Shown in pieces: positions 1 to 8,902 of a DNA stretch of 47,354 nt (position 1 is its first letter; every line of letters begins with the position of its first letter). The stretch covers positions 1 to 47,354 of the forward strand of contig JADFSH010000012.1 in the NCBI GenBank assembly GCA_022560875.1, written 5' to 3'. The DNA is from Planctomycetota bacterium. Lineage in GTDB: Bacteria; Planctomycetota; Phycisphaerae; Phycisphaerales; SM1A02. Position numbers and translations under genes: made by a program. The notes under the pieces were generated by a model. It saw only the letters and a program-made list of their open reading frames with translations. It was not told the DNA's origin and made no database searches.

Positions 1-386
1 CTGTTGCGGGGATTGTGTTCCCCCGTCCCGACCCAGACGATGTTGTGATCGGAAGCCGCCACCTGCACATCACCGATGGAGACGGTGGCCTCGTGATCAA
101 ATTGATGCTCGAAGGTCACGCCGTTGTTGGTGGTCTTGAGCAGGCCGCCCGAGGCGCTGGCGACCCAATACATGGACGAATCCGTCGCCGAAACGGCAAT
201 GGCCGTGATGCGCCCGCCCATGTTGGCCGGACCGATCGATCGCCAATTCATCGCGCTGACCCATTCCTGGGGAAGCGTCGGCTTGATCTCATCCGTCTTT
301 GGTTCTGTTTCGCGTGCCGTCAGAACTGAGCCGGTCAGCAGGACGCTACCCAAGAGTGCAGGAACCCAGCGTGTCCAAACCTTCAT
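1..386 (-). CDS. Secreted BNR/VPS10-like beta-propeller protein (3'-truncated by window edge)
   Basis: This is the first ~128 codons of a larger gene that runs off the left edge. The ATG at 386 is preceded by GGAGGT seven bases upstream, which fixes the start. A hydrophobic N-terminus (VPALLGSVLLTGSVLTA) gives a signal peptide. The mature part begins with NWRSIGPANMGGRITAIAV and then ASGGLLKTTNNGVTF, which matches the opening blades of sortilin/VPS10-like and BNR (Asp-box) propellers. In planctomycetes these are usually very large secreted proteins annotated as glycosyl hydrolases, though hydrolase activity is rarely shown. The substrate cannot be told from this fragment. Confidence is high for a secreted propeller and low for any enzymatic role. 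Confidence 0.75.
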   Translation of the reverse strand, partial: MKVWTRWVPALLGSVLLTGSVLTARETEPKTDEIKPTLPQEWVSAMNWRSIGPANMGGRITAIAVSATDSSMYWVASASGGLLKTTNNGVTFEHQFDHEATVSIGDVQVAASDHNIVWVGTGEHNPRN

Positions 387-644
387 TTTCGTACCTCCAT
401 AGAGAATTCATCCCCTTCCCGCGACCTCTAAGGTACTGGACAGACGTATCCTCAACAACCGGAAACCCCCATGTGGCCGCAGAAATCGGCTCCCTTTTCG
501 TCAAATTGACCCGCGTCGATACGGGAATTGAAAACGATCTTCAGGCCCGGGCCCGATTCTCACTGGATCAACTTCTGCGAAGGAAATCACGATTGTCGGT
601 TACTATTGCCGTCTCTCCCTCGTGATACGACTGCCTGAACATCA

Positions 645-1598
645 ATGACCACGGTTACTCCGCCAACCCTGAATGAGGTCACGGTCGCTGCGAAGCGGCT
701 GGAGGCGGTGGCCATCCGCACCCCGCTCGTCGCACTCCATTCGTACGATTGCGCATCGGACATCCTGCTCAAGCCGGAAATCCTCCAGCCGGTTACGTCG
801 TTCAAGATTCGCGGCATCTACTACGCGGTGGCCTCGCTCAGCGACCAGGAGCGAGCGCGAGGCATCAGCACGGTCAGCGCGGGCAATACCGCTCAGGCCC
901 TGGCGTGGTGCGGCAGGCATTTCGGTATTCCCGCGCGAAGCCTCATGCCCGACTCCGCTCCGCAAAGCAAGATCGACGCGGTGCGCGCCTATGGCGGCGA
1001 GCCGGTGCTCGTGCCTGTGGACGAGGTCTTCCGCTATCTGCGCGAGCACGGCTGGGAGGATGAGCCCTACTCATTCATCCATCCGTGGACCAGCCGCGAC
1101 GTGATGATCGGTCATGGTTCGATCGCCCTGGAAATCATCGAGGACTTTCCCGAAGTTGAGTCGGTCTTCATTCCGGTCGGGGGCGGCGGATTGATGGGGG
1201 GGGTGGGATCGACGCTCAAGGCCCTGAAACCTTCAGTGAAGGTGTTTGCGGTCGAACCGGAAGGATGCCCTTCGCTTCATGTCAGCCTCCAAGCCGGCCA
1301 ACCGATGTCCGTCGATTGCAACACCATCTGCGATGGGGTGGCGGTTCCTTATATCACCGATGAGATGTTCCCCCTGTTGCAAGCGATCGTCGATGAATCG
1401 GTGCTGGTCTCCGAGGAAGCGGTGAAGTCGATGGTCAAACGCCTCGCGATGAGAAATAAGATAATCGCCGAGCCCTCCGGTGCGCTGGCGGCGGCGGCGG
1501 CGACCAACCTTCCCCTCGAGAAACGTGGTCGATGTGTATGCCTTGTCACCGGGGGCAGTATCGACCGGGCAAAGCTCATGGCAATTCTTGAAACATGA
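645..1598 (+). CDS. PLP-dependent serine/threonine dehydratase family enzyme
   Basis: The 317-residue protein has the fold-type II PLP enzyme layout. TSFKIRG carries the Schiff-base lysine (K54), SAGNTAQALAW follows near residue 80 (biosynthetic enzymes usually have SAGNHAQG), and the phosphate-binding glycine loop PVGGGGLMGG lies near 178. The family deaminates threonine or serine to 2-oxoacids; relatives include serine racemases. The length matches catabolic-type or single-domain enzymes, because there is no C-terminal ACT regulatory domain as in biosynthetic IlvA. I see no clear Shine-Dalgarno before the ATG at 645. No neighbouring isoleucine genes are present, so a catabolic or racemase-type role is as likely as biosynthesis. 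Confidence 0.85.
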   Translation: MTTVTPPTLNEVTVAAKRLEAVAIRTPLVALHSYDCASDILLKPEILQPVTSFKIRGIYYAVASLSDQERARGISTVSAGNTAQALAWCGRHFGIPARSLMPDSAPQSKIDAVRAYGGEPVLVPVDEVFRYLREHGWEDEPYSFIHPWTSRDVMIGHGSIALEIIEDFPEVESVFIPVGGGGLMGGVGSTLKALKPSVKVFAVEPEGCPSLHVSLQAGQPMSVDCNTICDGVAVPYITDEMFPLLQAIVDESVLVSEEAVKSMVKRLAMRNKIIAEPSGALAAAAATNLPLEKRGRCVCLVTGGSIDRAKLMAILET

Positions 1599-2400
1599 CC
1601 GCTTCAAACGACACACAATTCATCACGTTGCAGTTGGATTCTGAATCGATGATGCGCCCCCTGGCTCGGATAAGATAATTTGGCGGAACCTTGCAGATCG
1701 GACTGGATTATCCCCCGGATGATTTCTGTGCCATAGCCGGGACAGGGTTCTTCATCCAGAGTCTCCCCGCCGCTTTCCTTCCCTATCAACTCCAGACTTT
1801 GACGATCCTTCTGTTAATCGACGATGGAGAAGGCCAGCTCGATTCGTCCCTCCCCTGAAGCCAAGGCGCTGTACTTCAAGCTGTTAATCACCGGTGCCCG
1901 TCCCAAATGGTGGGCGTTCTCCGGTGCTGCCATCGCAAACACGACCGGGGTCGACCGACAAGAACGCTGTGGCTTCGGCGGTGAAGAAGATGCGGACAAA
2001 GATCACCAAGCTGCTCGCGAGTGAGACGTACCCGGAAGTTGATACGAAGGCGAGTTCACCCCTCGGGATCTGAATCTTCCTGATGTGATCGCATCGTTGA
2101 ATATAGGGCTTGTTCTGTTTGTCGTGATCATTCCGGTTGTTCAACCGTGGTGCGGTCATGCCGCGCACTCATCTGATAGTCGGGCATGTTCGATTGAATT
2201 ATAGGAATGCCGGGTGAGGCCGGAAGACTTCCGGGCAAGAACCAGGAAGCCCCGAACGAAAAGTGTCGAGGATATCCTTAGTAATTAGGCTTCAAAGATG
2301 CTCTACAGGCGGTGGAGGTCGAACCTACTTTTATCGGACGTCGTGGCGCGCTTCGCTAGCAGGTAGCACAGTCATCAAAGTTGCAGGCCATCACAAACCA
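1599..2400 (+). other. Long stretch without a convincing gene
   Basis: About 800 bp between the dehydratase and the GGDEF-EAL gene. Short open frames occur on both strands (for example plus 1824-2024 and minus 1884-2168), but none has a ribosome site, a recognisable domain or a clear codon bias. One plus-strand frame ending at 2073 reads protein-like (KNAVASAVKKMRTKITKLLA, ending SPLGI) without a usable start, so a decayed gene is possible. The distal part presumably holds the promoter of the downstream gene; I could not identify one. Confidence 0.4.
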
Positions 2401-4587
2401 ATGCAATTCAGTCTCTATTCAGTGATCCGATCCACTCTCGTCCTTGGCGGATTCCTTGTCTTCACGTTTGTCATCTGGATCATCATGTCGGTGCATGAGG
2501 CGCGAACGGAAGAAGCCGCGAGAGTGTCGAGCCATCATGATGTGATTGAGTCGCTGAAATCAGAAGCTCAGACATTTGAAAACCAGGTCGCCACGCTCTC
2601 CCAGAACTCCACCATCGAGGATCTGGTGACGGGAAAACGGGTCACCGAGATCTGGCTCGCTGATCTTCTCAAGCTGCATGATGCAAGCTCGCCCAAACAT
2701 ACCACCTTGCTCAGGGACGCCATAGATCAGCTTGAGAAAACAGAACATCTCTGCGATCAGATGGCCAGCGCCAGTACCGCCGGGAAGCAATATGCGGTGA
2801 ACATCTCTGATTTTCAGAAGAGCGTGTCCCGATACTCCGAACTGCTCGACAAGGCTCGAGAATCGCTCGCCAACGATGCCCGGGATCAACACCTTGCCGT
2901 GCAAGAAACCCGTAACTGGATCCTTCAGACCGCGCTCTGGCTCGGGATCGTCTTGTTGGCGCTGTTTGCCGCCGCACGCTTCTGGGAATCTCTTCGCAAG
3001 AGCCGCATCACCTTCGAAGAACTGTCGGACTCAGATATCGAAGCGCTGGGAGACGAGCCGGGGCTGCTCAAGCTCAAGCGGTATACGCCGGAGGAATTGA
3101 ACAAGCTCGCACTTGCCATGTCTCAATCCTTCAAGACGCTCAAGAAAAACATCAAGGAACGGTCTGAGGAATTCGAGTTGCAGAGCCGGCATATGGAGCG
3201 CGAGATCGCCGTCCGTCGGATGGCCGAAGAGCAACTTCGCTACGCAGCCTTTCATGATCAACTTACGGGGCTCTGTAACCGTGATCTCCTGCTGGACCGT
3301 TTGAATCGATGCACGGATCGCGCGCAAAGGCACAAGGATTATGAGTTCGCAGTTCTCTTTCTGGACATCGACCGCTTCAAGGAAGTCAACGACAGCCTCG
3401 GGCATACCGTCGGCGACAAGCTCCTCATCGAGATTGCCAAACGGCTGGAAAGCACCCTGCGTTCCACCGACACTCTCTCGCGGACGGAATGCAACACCAT
3501 TGCCCGCATCGGTGGCGACGAGTTCGTGATCCTGATCGACGGCATCAAAGCCCCCGACGACGCCGCGGTCGTCGCCGAACGCCTGCAGGAAATTCTCTCC
3601 GAGCCATTCATGCTCAATGAGCACGAGGTATTCATCACGGCCAGCATTGGAATTGCCACCAGTGAACTCGCCTATGAGTCGTCGGAGAACCTGCTCCGGG
3701 ATGCCGACGTGGCCATGTATCAAGCCAAGGACGCCGGACGCGCCCGTCATGAAGTGTTCAATGCCCAGATGCACGATCAGGCCATGAAACGCCTCGAACT
3801 GGCCAACGATTTCCGCCGGGCAATCGAGAACTTCGATTTCCAGGTTTATTATCAACCCATAATATCACTGCAAACCATGCGGGTTTGCGGCTTTGAAGCC
3901 CTCTCGCGCTGGAATCATCCTGTACGGGGAATTGTTTCTCCGCTGGAGTTCATAGCTCACGCCGAAGAGACCGGTCACATTGTCAAACTCGGACAATGGG
4001 TTCTCGAACAGGCATGTCGTCAATTGAAACAGTGGCACGATGAACTTTCGCTCGATCCATCTTTTTCGATGAACGTCAACATGTCCAAACGACAGTTGGA
4101 CGATCCTGATCTCGTGGAAAATGTCAAACGGGTGATCAAAGAGACCGGTATTGACGGCGAGTGTCTCAAGCTGGAAGTCACCGAAAGTGTGATTATGACC
4201 AACCCGGATCACCTGGCAAACATTCTCGGCCAGCTCAAGCTGCTGGGCGTCGAAATCCACATGGACGACTTCGGCACAGGGTATTCCTCACTCAGCCAGT
4301 TGCACCGTCTGCCCATCGATCTGCTCAAGATCGATCGCGAGTTCATGGTCACCATGAGCGACAACGAAGATTACCTGAGCATCGTGCAAACCATAATCAT
4401 ACTTGCCCACCACATCGGGATGAGAGTCACGGTTGAGGGGGTCGAGGATGCCGATCAGATCCAGCCGCTGATTGACTTCGGCTGCGATTACGCCCAGGGT
4501 TTCTACTTCTCGAAACCTGTCGATGCCGAAACCGCGAAAAACCTGATCAATCTGGACATCTCGAAAATCAAGTCTCTCGCGGCGTAA
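2401..4587 (+). CDS. Membrane-bound GGDEF-EAL cyclic-di-GMP signalling protein
   Basis: It probably both makes and degrades c-di-GMP at the inner membrane. From the ATG at 2401 (728 residues) there is a first membrane helix (FLVFTFVIWIIMSV), a helical extracytoplasmic segment, a second helix (LQTALWLGIVLLALFAAARF), then a GGDEF domain with intact GGDEF at 371-375 and an EAL domain with intact EALSR from 499. EAL metal and catalytic signatures are present: VTES, DDFGTGYSSL, LKIDREF and EGVED. The frame is open from 2263, but the 46 extra residues there look non-coding and would precede the membrane anchor. The inhibitory-site RxxD (RSTD) is separated from GGDEF by about eight extra residues, so product feedback may be altered. 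Both domains look active from sequence. Confidence 0.9.
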   Translation: MQFSLYSVIRSTLVLGGFLVFTFVIWIIMSVHEARTEEAARVSSHHDVIESLKSEAQTFENQVATLSQNSTIEDLVTGKRVTEIWLADLLKLHDASSPKHTTLLRDAIDQLEKTEHLCDQMASASTAGKQYAVNISDFQKSVSRYSELLDKARESLANDARDQHLAVQETRNWILQTALWLGIVLLALFAAARFWESLRKSRITFEELSDSDIEALGDEPGLLKLKRYTPEELNKLALAMSQSFKTLKKNIKERSEEFELQSRHMEREIAVRRMAEEQLRYAAFHDQLTGLCNRDLLLDRLNRCTDRAQRHKDYEFAVLFLDIDRFKEVNDSLGHTVGDKLLIEIAKRLESTLRSTDTLSRTECNTIARIGGDEFVILIDGIKAPDDAAVVAERLQEILSEPFMLNEHEVFITASIGIATSELAYESSENLLRDADVAMYQAKDAGRARHEVFNAQMHDQAMKRLELANDFRRAIENFDFQVYYQPIISLQTMRVCGFEALSRWNHPVRGIVSPLEFIAHAEETGHIVKLGQWVLEQACRQLKQWHDELSLDPSFSMNVNMSKRQLDDPDLVENVKRVIKETGIDGECLKLEVTESVIMTNPDHLANILGQLKLLGVEIHMDDFGTGYSSLSQLHRLPIDLLKIDREFMVTMSDNEDYLSIVQTIIILAHHIGMRVTVEGVEDADQIQPLIDFGCDYAQGFYFSKPVDAETAKNLINLDISKIKSLAA

Positions 4588-4636
4588 TGGCCGGCGGTCA
4601 CATCACCCGCAACATCCCCCCGGGCAAACACAAGTC

Positions 4637-5212
4637 CTATTTGTTGACTTCCGAAGCATTGCTTTGTGACAATTTCTCCAGTTTCAAAGCCGCCTCGGCG
4701 GCCTTTTTCTTCGCCACAAGCTCCTCAAGCATTTTGTAGTCGTATTGTTTCTTCCTGAAATCCGAACTGGGAATCAGCGCAATAGCGCCGTTGCCGGTCA
4801 TGAATTCGATCCTGTCGGGCAACCCCGTGGCGACGATGGTTACGGGCGGATTCGTCAGAAGCTCCATCCAGTATTCCTTCTCCACCGGTTCCCAACTCGG
4901 CGTGACCGGCAACACCCTGATGTGAACCAGCTGATTTTCATCTTTCCGGTAATTTGAGTTGCGGGTCAGCCGGTAATTGACCGTTTCTCCGGGTGGAACC
5001 TGGATATTATTTACACTGATCAATTCAATTGTGTCGGAGGTTTCATCCTGCTCCAGACCCTCTACGAAGTAGTTCACATTGAGCCAGGATTGTGAGAAGT
5101 TGGTAAACGTCACCCCCCGTGGTCGTGATGAATTGCAACCCAGTTGAAAAGCCGAAAGCATAATCACGAAAACGATAAAGATAAATCGCCGCAGAGTGTT
5201 TGATCGTGTCAT
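4637..5212 (-). CDS. Putative lipoprotein of unknown function (possibly YcfL-like)
   Basis: A 191-residue protein with a hydrophobic leader (FIFIVFVIMLSAFQLGC) ending in a lipobox-like cysteine; the residues before the Cys (QLG) are not ideal. The mature part starts GVTFTNFSQSWLNVNYFVEG and looks like a compact beta domain, followed by a charged Lys/Glu/Ala-rich helix at the C-terminus. I chose ATG 5212 because GAGGA lies eight bases upstream; a GTG at 5227 is the alternative. The gene lies downstream of a CsgG-like lipoprotein gene on the same strand, with tRNA-Cys between them. The enterobacterial LpoB/YcfL pairing is a possible parallel, inferred only from layout and general resemblance. 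Confidence 0.65.
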   Translation of the reverse strand: MTRSNTLRRFIFIVFVIMLSAFQLGCNSSRPRGVTFTNFSQSWLNVNYFVEGLEQDETSDTIELISVNNIQVPPGETVNYRLTRNSNYRKDENQLVHIRVLPVTPSWEPVEKEYWMELLTNPPVTIVATGLPDRIEFMTGNGAIALIPSSDFRKKQYDYKMLEELVAKKKAAEAALKLEKLSQSNASEVNK

Positions 5213-5374
5213 CTCAACATTCCTCACAAAATGAAACGCGATACATCATACTTCATGTTCACATTATCCCCTGAAACCGAACGCCGTACGTCAGGAAATT
5301 GGGGAAGACATGTGCGTAGGGGGGTTGATCCGGCATGAGAATCCCCCAGACTGTCTTGAAACCGATCCACCCAA

Positions 5375-5448
5375 AGGCCGAGGTGGGATTCGAACCCACG
5401 ACTGACGGATTTGCAATCCGTTCCCTTAGACCACTTGGGTACTCGGCC
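5375..5448 (-). tRNA. tRNA-Cys (GCA)
   Basis: The minus strand folds into a complete cloverleaf. The acceptor arms GGCCGAG / CTCGGCC pair fully, the anticodon arm is ACGGA-TTGCAAA-TCCGT (anticodon GCA), the T arm is GTGGG-TTCGAAT-CCCAC, and the discriminator base is U as expected for cysteine. The 3' CCA is not encoded and must be added after transcription. Confidence 0.96.
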
Positions 5449-5518
5449 GAGTCGTACTCTGACACAGAATAGTCCGCTCCTATGGCCGAAGCAATGAGAT
5501 GATCCGGGAAACTCCCGC

Positions 5519-6709
5519 TCATTGCGTAGATGGTTCCACCCGTCCCGCCCCAAGACTATCTTCCGAGGATTTCGTCATCTTCGATCGAGTTCTCGATGCT
5601 CGCTGTCGGGTCAGGATGGCTCCCCGTAAATCAGTGTTCGCCGGTTTCATGCCGTTCAATAACGCCGTACCGCCCGTCTTGCCGGTCGCGATGATCCTGG
5701 CCCGAAGCGGACGACCGGTGTCCGGATCATTGATCGACACCAGGTTCTCACTGGCCGCATCGTGACGGCTGACATAATAAACATCATTCACGCCAACCAC
5801 ATGTTGCCGACTCCATGCCACCTCGATTTTTCTCGGATGCACCTGACTGACAATCCGAATCACATCTTTACGATAGAAAGGTTGCGGCTGAGAGGCTGAT
5901 CGCTCAGGATTGACAAACTCCGCTGCAGACGATTCGGACTCTCCCCCCACCTCGAATGTCTCCCCATGAGCCGCGTTGGCGACAAGTTGCCGCGCTGGCA
6001 CCGGCAATTGCTGGATCTGATAGATAACGCGTCCGATCGCCTCCAGGCTCGCTTCGCCCAGAGGCGTATTCCAAAAACGATACGACCCGAAAGACATCGA
6101 GCGATACGACTCTTGAACCGTGCCATCTTCAATAAAGACGCTTCCGGTAACGTGATCGGTGAGTACGACGCGCCCCGATTCAATATCCACGACCGAAAAC
6201 TCGATCGCGACCAGTGCCTCGGAATAACCGGTTTGGCGATTTGGGTTTCTCCCGCCCCGGAGATTGCCCTTCCGCCTCTGGATATGAAGAAAATCAGTCA
6301 CTCCGCCGAGTATCACATAATGGATTTCAGGGTTCTGTCCGCGAAGTGAGTCAAATCGGTCCTTGCGCGAGGTGGGGAGATCTCCGAGAATGGAATCAAC
6401 CTCCCGGGCCAGCCTGGTGCTGATCCACGCATCGTACGTGCCGGCGGCTCGCAATTCCCGACTCAGCATGTCGGTCATGCCCTTACCGATGTCGCGCCAG
6501 CGAGTGGGTGAACGGCGTGGATTCTCCAAGCGACCGAGCAAAACCACCGGACGATCCATCTCGGCGCTGGTGTTCACAGGGCCGAAACGTCTTGTTTCAC
6601 TCGGCGGCGGCTCGTTCCGCACCGTTCGGTAGAACCCGCATCCCGCAGGGAAACTGACCATCAAGACTATCAGTGCGCACTTCAAGCGCAACACGATTCG
6701 CTTCATCAT
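5519..6709 (-). CDS. CsgG-like lipoprotein
   Basis: From the ATG at 6709 the product has a signal peptide (KCALIVLMVSFPAGC) with an acceptable lipobox (FPAGC). The body resembles the CsgG/LpoB/FlgT family: a strand-helix opening (VVLLGRLENP, then a helix through MTDMLSRELRAAGTYDAW), YVILGGVTDFLHI, VAIEFSVVDIESGRVVLTDHV, and a C-terminal beta domain (RKIEVAWSRQHVVGVNDVYY). Family members sit on the inner face of the outer membrane and assemble secretion pores or activate envelope enzymes. The frame is open to 6751; the shorter start gives a normal-length signal peptide. The CsgG call rests on pattern only; no other curli genes are nearby. Confidence 0.7.
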   Translation of the reverse strand: MMKRIVLRLKCALIVLMVSFPAGCGFYRTVRNEPPPSETRRFGPVNTSAEMDRPVVLLGRLENPRRSPTRWRDIGKGMTDMLSRELRAAGTYDAWISTRLAREVDSILGDLPTSRKDRFDSLRGQNPEIHYVILGGVTDFLHIQRRKGNLRGGRNPNRQTGYSEALVAIEFSVVDIESGRVVLTDHVTGSVFIEDGTVQESYRSMSFGSYRFWNTPLGEASLEAIGRVIYQIQQLPVPARQLVANAAHGETFEVGGESESSAAEFVNPERSASQPQPFYRKDVIRIVSQVHPRKIEVAWSRQHVVGVNDVYYVSRHDAASENLVSINDPDTGRPLRARIIATGKTGGTALLNGMKPANTDLRGAILTRQRASRTRSKMTKSSEDSLGAGRVEPSTQ

Positions 6710-6896
6710 TTCCACATCGACCAGAGACGCGAAACATCTTGAAATCACCATTGAGAATGCCGCATGGCATGTCTTGAGCTTTGACGATTTTTATAAAAAT
6801 TTTACTTGCTTACGCTTGAGGTTCGACCTCTTCCAGTGCATGATGTCGCACCGCCCCCCCGGTCTCCCCGGTCCCCCTGTCCCTGGAGCAATTCCC

Positions 6897-7835
6897 ATGT
6901 ATGGACGCAGGCTGCTCACTCATAACAGGATGTCAGGTCTTGGCCTTGGTAGCATATTGCTGATGTTCTCCCCCGTCTGGGGATTTACCGGCAGCAACCA
7001 GATTCGATCCGAAAGTCCCGCCGCTTCTCAACCAGCAGACACGACCTCGAAGACCGTCGCGAATGACGATAACCTCGGCTGGCTGCGCCCCGGTCGTGCG
7101 CCTCTCCTGCGCGAGGGCAGTCTGCTGGTCGATGTCAGGGGCTGGATGCGTTTCGATATGCCGACCAGGAGTTGGCGGTACGTCATCGACGAAGATGATG
7201 AGAGCGGGCCCGGCTATACGTTGATCATGCTCCCCAACACCATTCTCACGGAGATGGTTCAACTTCATGCCATCGCCCGGGGAAAGCCGGTCTCGTTTGA
7301 AGCCTCCGGCAAGGTGCTCGTTTATCGCGGCAAGAGTTACTTTCTTCCCACCCACGCCCCGCAAATGGTCAAATTCGTTGACCCCCGGGTCGATGATGAA
7401 TACGAGGGAACCCCCGACGACCCGAGCCCCTCAAGCCGAAAAAACAACGATGACTCCGTCAGCAGTATCATGCGCGATCTCGAGCAGAAGGTAGGATCGA
7501 TTGCCCGAACATCATCCACAATGGATGCTTCGGGGTTTGACTCCCCGAATCTGCTCCTGGAAGGCAGCATGATCGTTTCGCGTCGTGGACGCATCGTGCG
7601 CAGCAATGCCGGATCCTGGATGTTCGTCTTCGATGCCGACGCCTCGGGTCTCGGCGATCCACCCATGACCCTGTTTCCCTGCCTGCTTCTGGAACGCATC
7701 GAAAAATATGCCAGCCAGCGCGGCGGGGTGGCCCCCATCATGCTCAGCGGTCAGGTGTTCATTTTCAACAATCAGAACTATCTCTACCCCTCTGTCTTCC
7801 AGATCCCCCGAGAACGGTCACGCCTGACCCCCTGA
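6897..7835 (+). CDS. Secreted protein with two copies of one unknown domain
   Basis: A 312-residue protein with a signal peptide (GLGLGSILLMFSPVWG). I do not recognise the family. The mature part holds two related ~90-residue copies. Copy 1 (from LLREGSLLVDVRGWMRF) and copy 2 (from LLLEGSMIVSRRGRIVR) share, in order, an EGS-(L/M)-(L/I)-V opening, a W-x-(Y/F)-V-(I/F)-D strand, a TL...P...LE(or T)...I run, a G-x-V-x-(V/I)-x-x-x-x-Y-(F/L)-(L/Y)-P ending. An acidic, serine-rich linker joins them. The ATG at 6897 has GGAG nine bases upstream; the frame is open to 6774 but that part lacks a signal-peptide logic. Probably extracytoplasmic; function unknown. Confidence 0.7.
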   Translation: MYGRRLLTHNRMSGLGLGSILLMFSPVWGFTGSNQIRSESPAASQPADTTSKTVANDDNLGWLRPGRAPLLREGSLLVDVRGWMRFDMPTRSWRYVIDEDDESGPGYTLIMLPNTILTEMVQLHAIARGKPVSFEASGKVLVYRGKSYFLPTHAPQMVKFVDPRVDDEYEGTPDDPSPSSRKNNDDSVSSIMRDLEQKVGSIARTSSTMDASGFDSPNLLLEGSMIVSRRGRIVRSNAGSWMFVFDADASGLGDPPMTLFPCLLLERIEKYASQRGGVAPIMLSGQVFIFNNQNYLYPSVFQIPRERSRLTP

Positions 7836-8137
7836 CCCCCCGACCCCCCGGTTAGCGTGAATGGCGGGCGATCAACCTCAAAACCTCTCTATACCGCGAC
7901 CTTTGGCAAATCCAAACCCTTGATTCGGGCCTGAAATTCAAACCATTGTGCAAGAATTCCGGGGCTGGCGCGTCTGTTCTTACGCCTGCCAGTAGCCTTT
8001 CGAGTACCTGCTGACCCCATCGGAACGACCGAAAACTTGAATTCCCGCCAAAAATGACGATGCTTCGCAGGTTCCAGTGTGAGGAAGCACACTCCGGCAC
8101 TCAGGACTCATCGGATACTCAGACAATGGAGCATGCC
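7836..8137 (+). other. Intergenic region before the ABC operon
   Basis: About 300 bp without a gene on either strand. It begins with C-rich runs just after the upstream stop. Nearer the operon I see no strong -35/-10 pair, terminator hairpin or known RNA motif. Confidence 0.4.
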
Positions 8138-8857
8138 ATGACCGAGGTCATGATCAAGGCTGAAGGCCTGACCAAGCATTTCGGAGACTTCCCAGCGGTC
8201 TCTGACATTTCCTTCACCATCAATCGCGGACAGGTAGTGGCCTTCCTTGGCCCCAACGGTGCCGGTAAATCCACCACCATGAGGATGCTGACCGGTTTCA
8301 TCGCCCCCACCCACGGCCGAGTCGAGATCGCAGGCATCGACCTCGCCACTCATCGCATCGAAGCCACATCCAGAATCGGATACCTGCCGGAAAACGGCCC
8401 GCTCTATCTGGACATGACGCCATTGAGCCTGCTTCGGTTCTTCGGGACGGCCCGGGGCCTCGATGCTCAGAAGCTGGAAACGCGTATCAAGGAAGTGGTC
8501 ATAAGCTGCGCCCTCCAAGGTGTTCTGGAAAAACCGATCTCAAAGCTTTCCCGGGGGTATCGCCAGCGGGTGGGGATGGCTAACACCCTCCTGCACGAGC
8601 CGGAAGTGCTTATTCTCGATGAGCCCACGGCGGGCCTCGATCCAAACCAGATTCGCGAGGTGCGCAAGCTCATCCGCGAACTCGGCAAGTCCAACACCAT
8701 CATGCTTTCCACCCACATTCTTCAGGAAGTCGAAGCCGTCGCCGACTGGGTCATCTTCATCCACGAGGGGCGCATCGTCTTCGACGGATCGATCGACGAA
8801 TTTCGATCTGACACCGATTCACTCGATAAGAAGTTTCGCCAATTGACTGCGGCCTGA
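8138..8857 (+). CDS. ABC transporter ATP-binding protein, GldA-like
   Basis: A 239-residue ATPase. Walker A is GPNGAGKST (38-46), the signature motif is LSRGYRQRVG, Walker B is LILDEP with D161/E162, followed by TAGLDPNQI and the switch histidine in LSTHIL. The sequence type fits ATPases of ABC-2 exporters such as GldA. It energises the permease encoded 45 bp downstream. The ATG at 8138 has GGAG six bases upstream; in-frame starts at 8126 and 8054 are weaker. First gene of an apparent operon with the fused GldF-GldG and DUF4340 genes. Confidence 0.93.
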   Translation: MTEVMIKAEGLTKHFGDFPAVSDISFTINRGQVVAFLGPNGAGKSTTMRMLTGFIAPTHGRVEIAGIDLATHRIEATSRIGYLPENGPLYLDMTPLSLLRFFGTARGLDAQKLETRIKEVVISCALQGVLEKPISKLSRGYRQRVGMANTLLHEPEVLILDEPTAGLDPNQIREVRKLIRELGKSNTIMLSTHILQEVEAVADWVIFIHEGRIVFDGSIDEFRSDTDSLDKKFRQLTAA

Positions 8858-8902
8858 TCGTAAAGCTCTTTCTCCAATGGCGATTCGAAAGGACAAAGGA
8901 CG

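Noticed and set aside
2263-2400. Longer start for the GGDEF-EAL protein
   Set aside because: The extra residues look non-coding and would precede the N-terminal membrane anchor, and no ribosome site supports the upstream start.
2169-2400. c-di-GMP (GEMM-type) riboswitch before the GGDEF-EAL gene
   Set aside because: I looked for the conserved GEMM core and did not find a matching order of motifs or paired stems.
3031-3855. Long antisense open frame inside the GGDEF-EAL gene
   Set aside because: It mirrors the codon structure of the real gene, whose domains are unmistakable, and has no recognisable motif.
5375-5448. tRNA-Cys as an integration site
   Set aside because: No integrase gene and no direct repeat of the tRNA 3' end found nearby.
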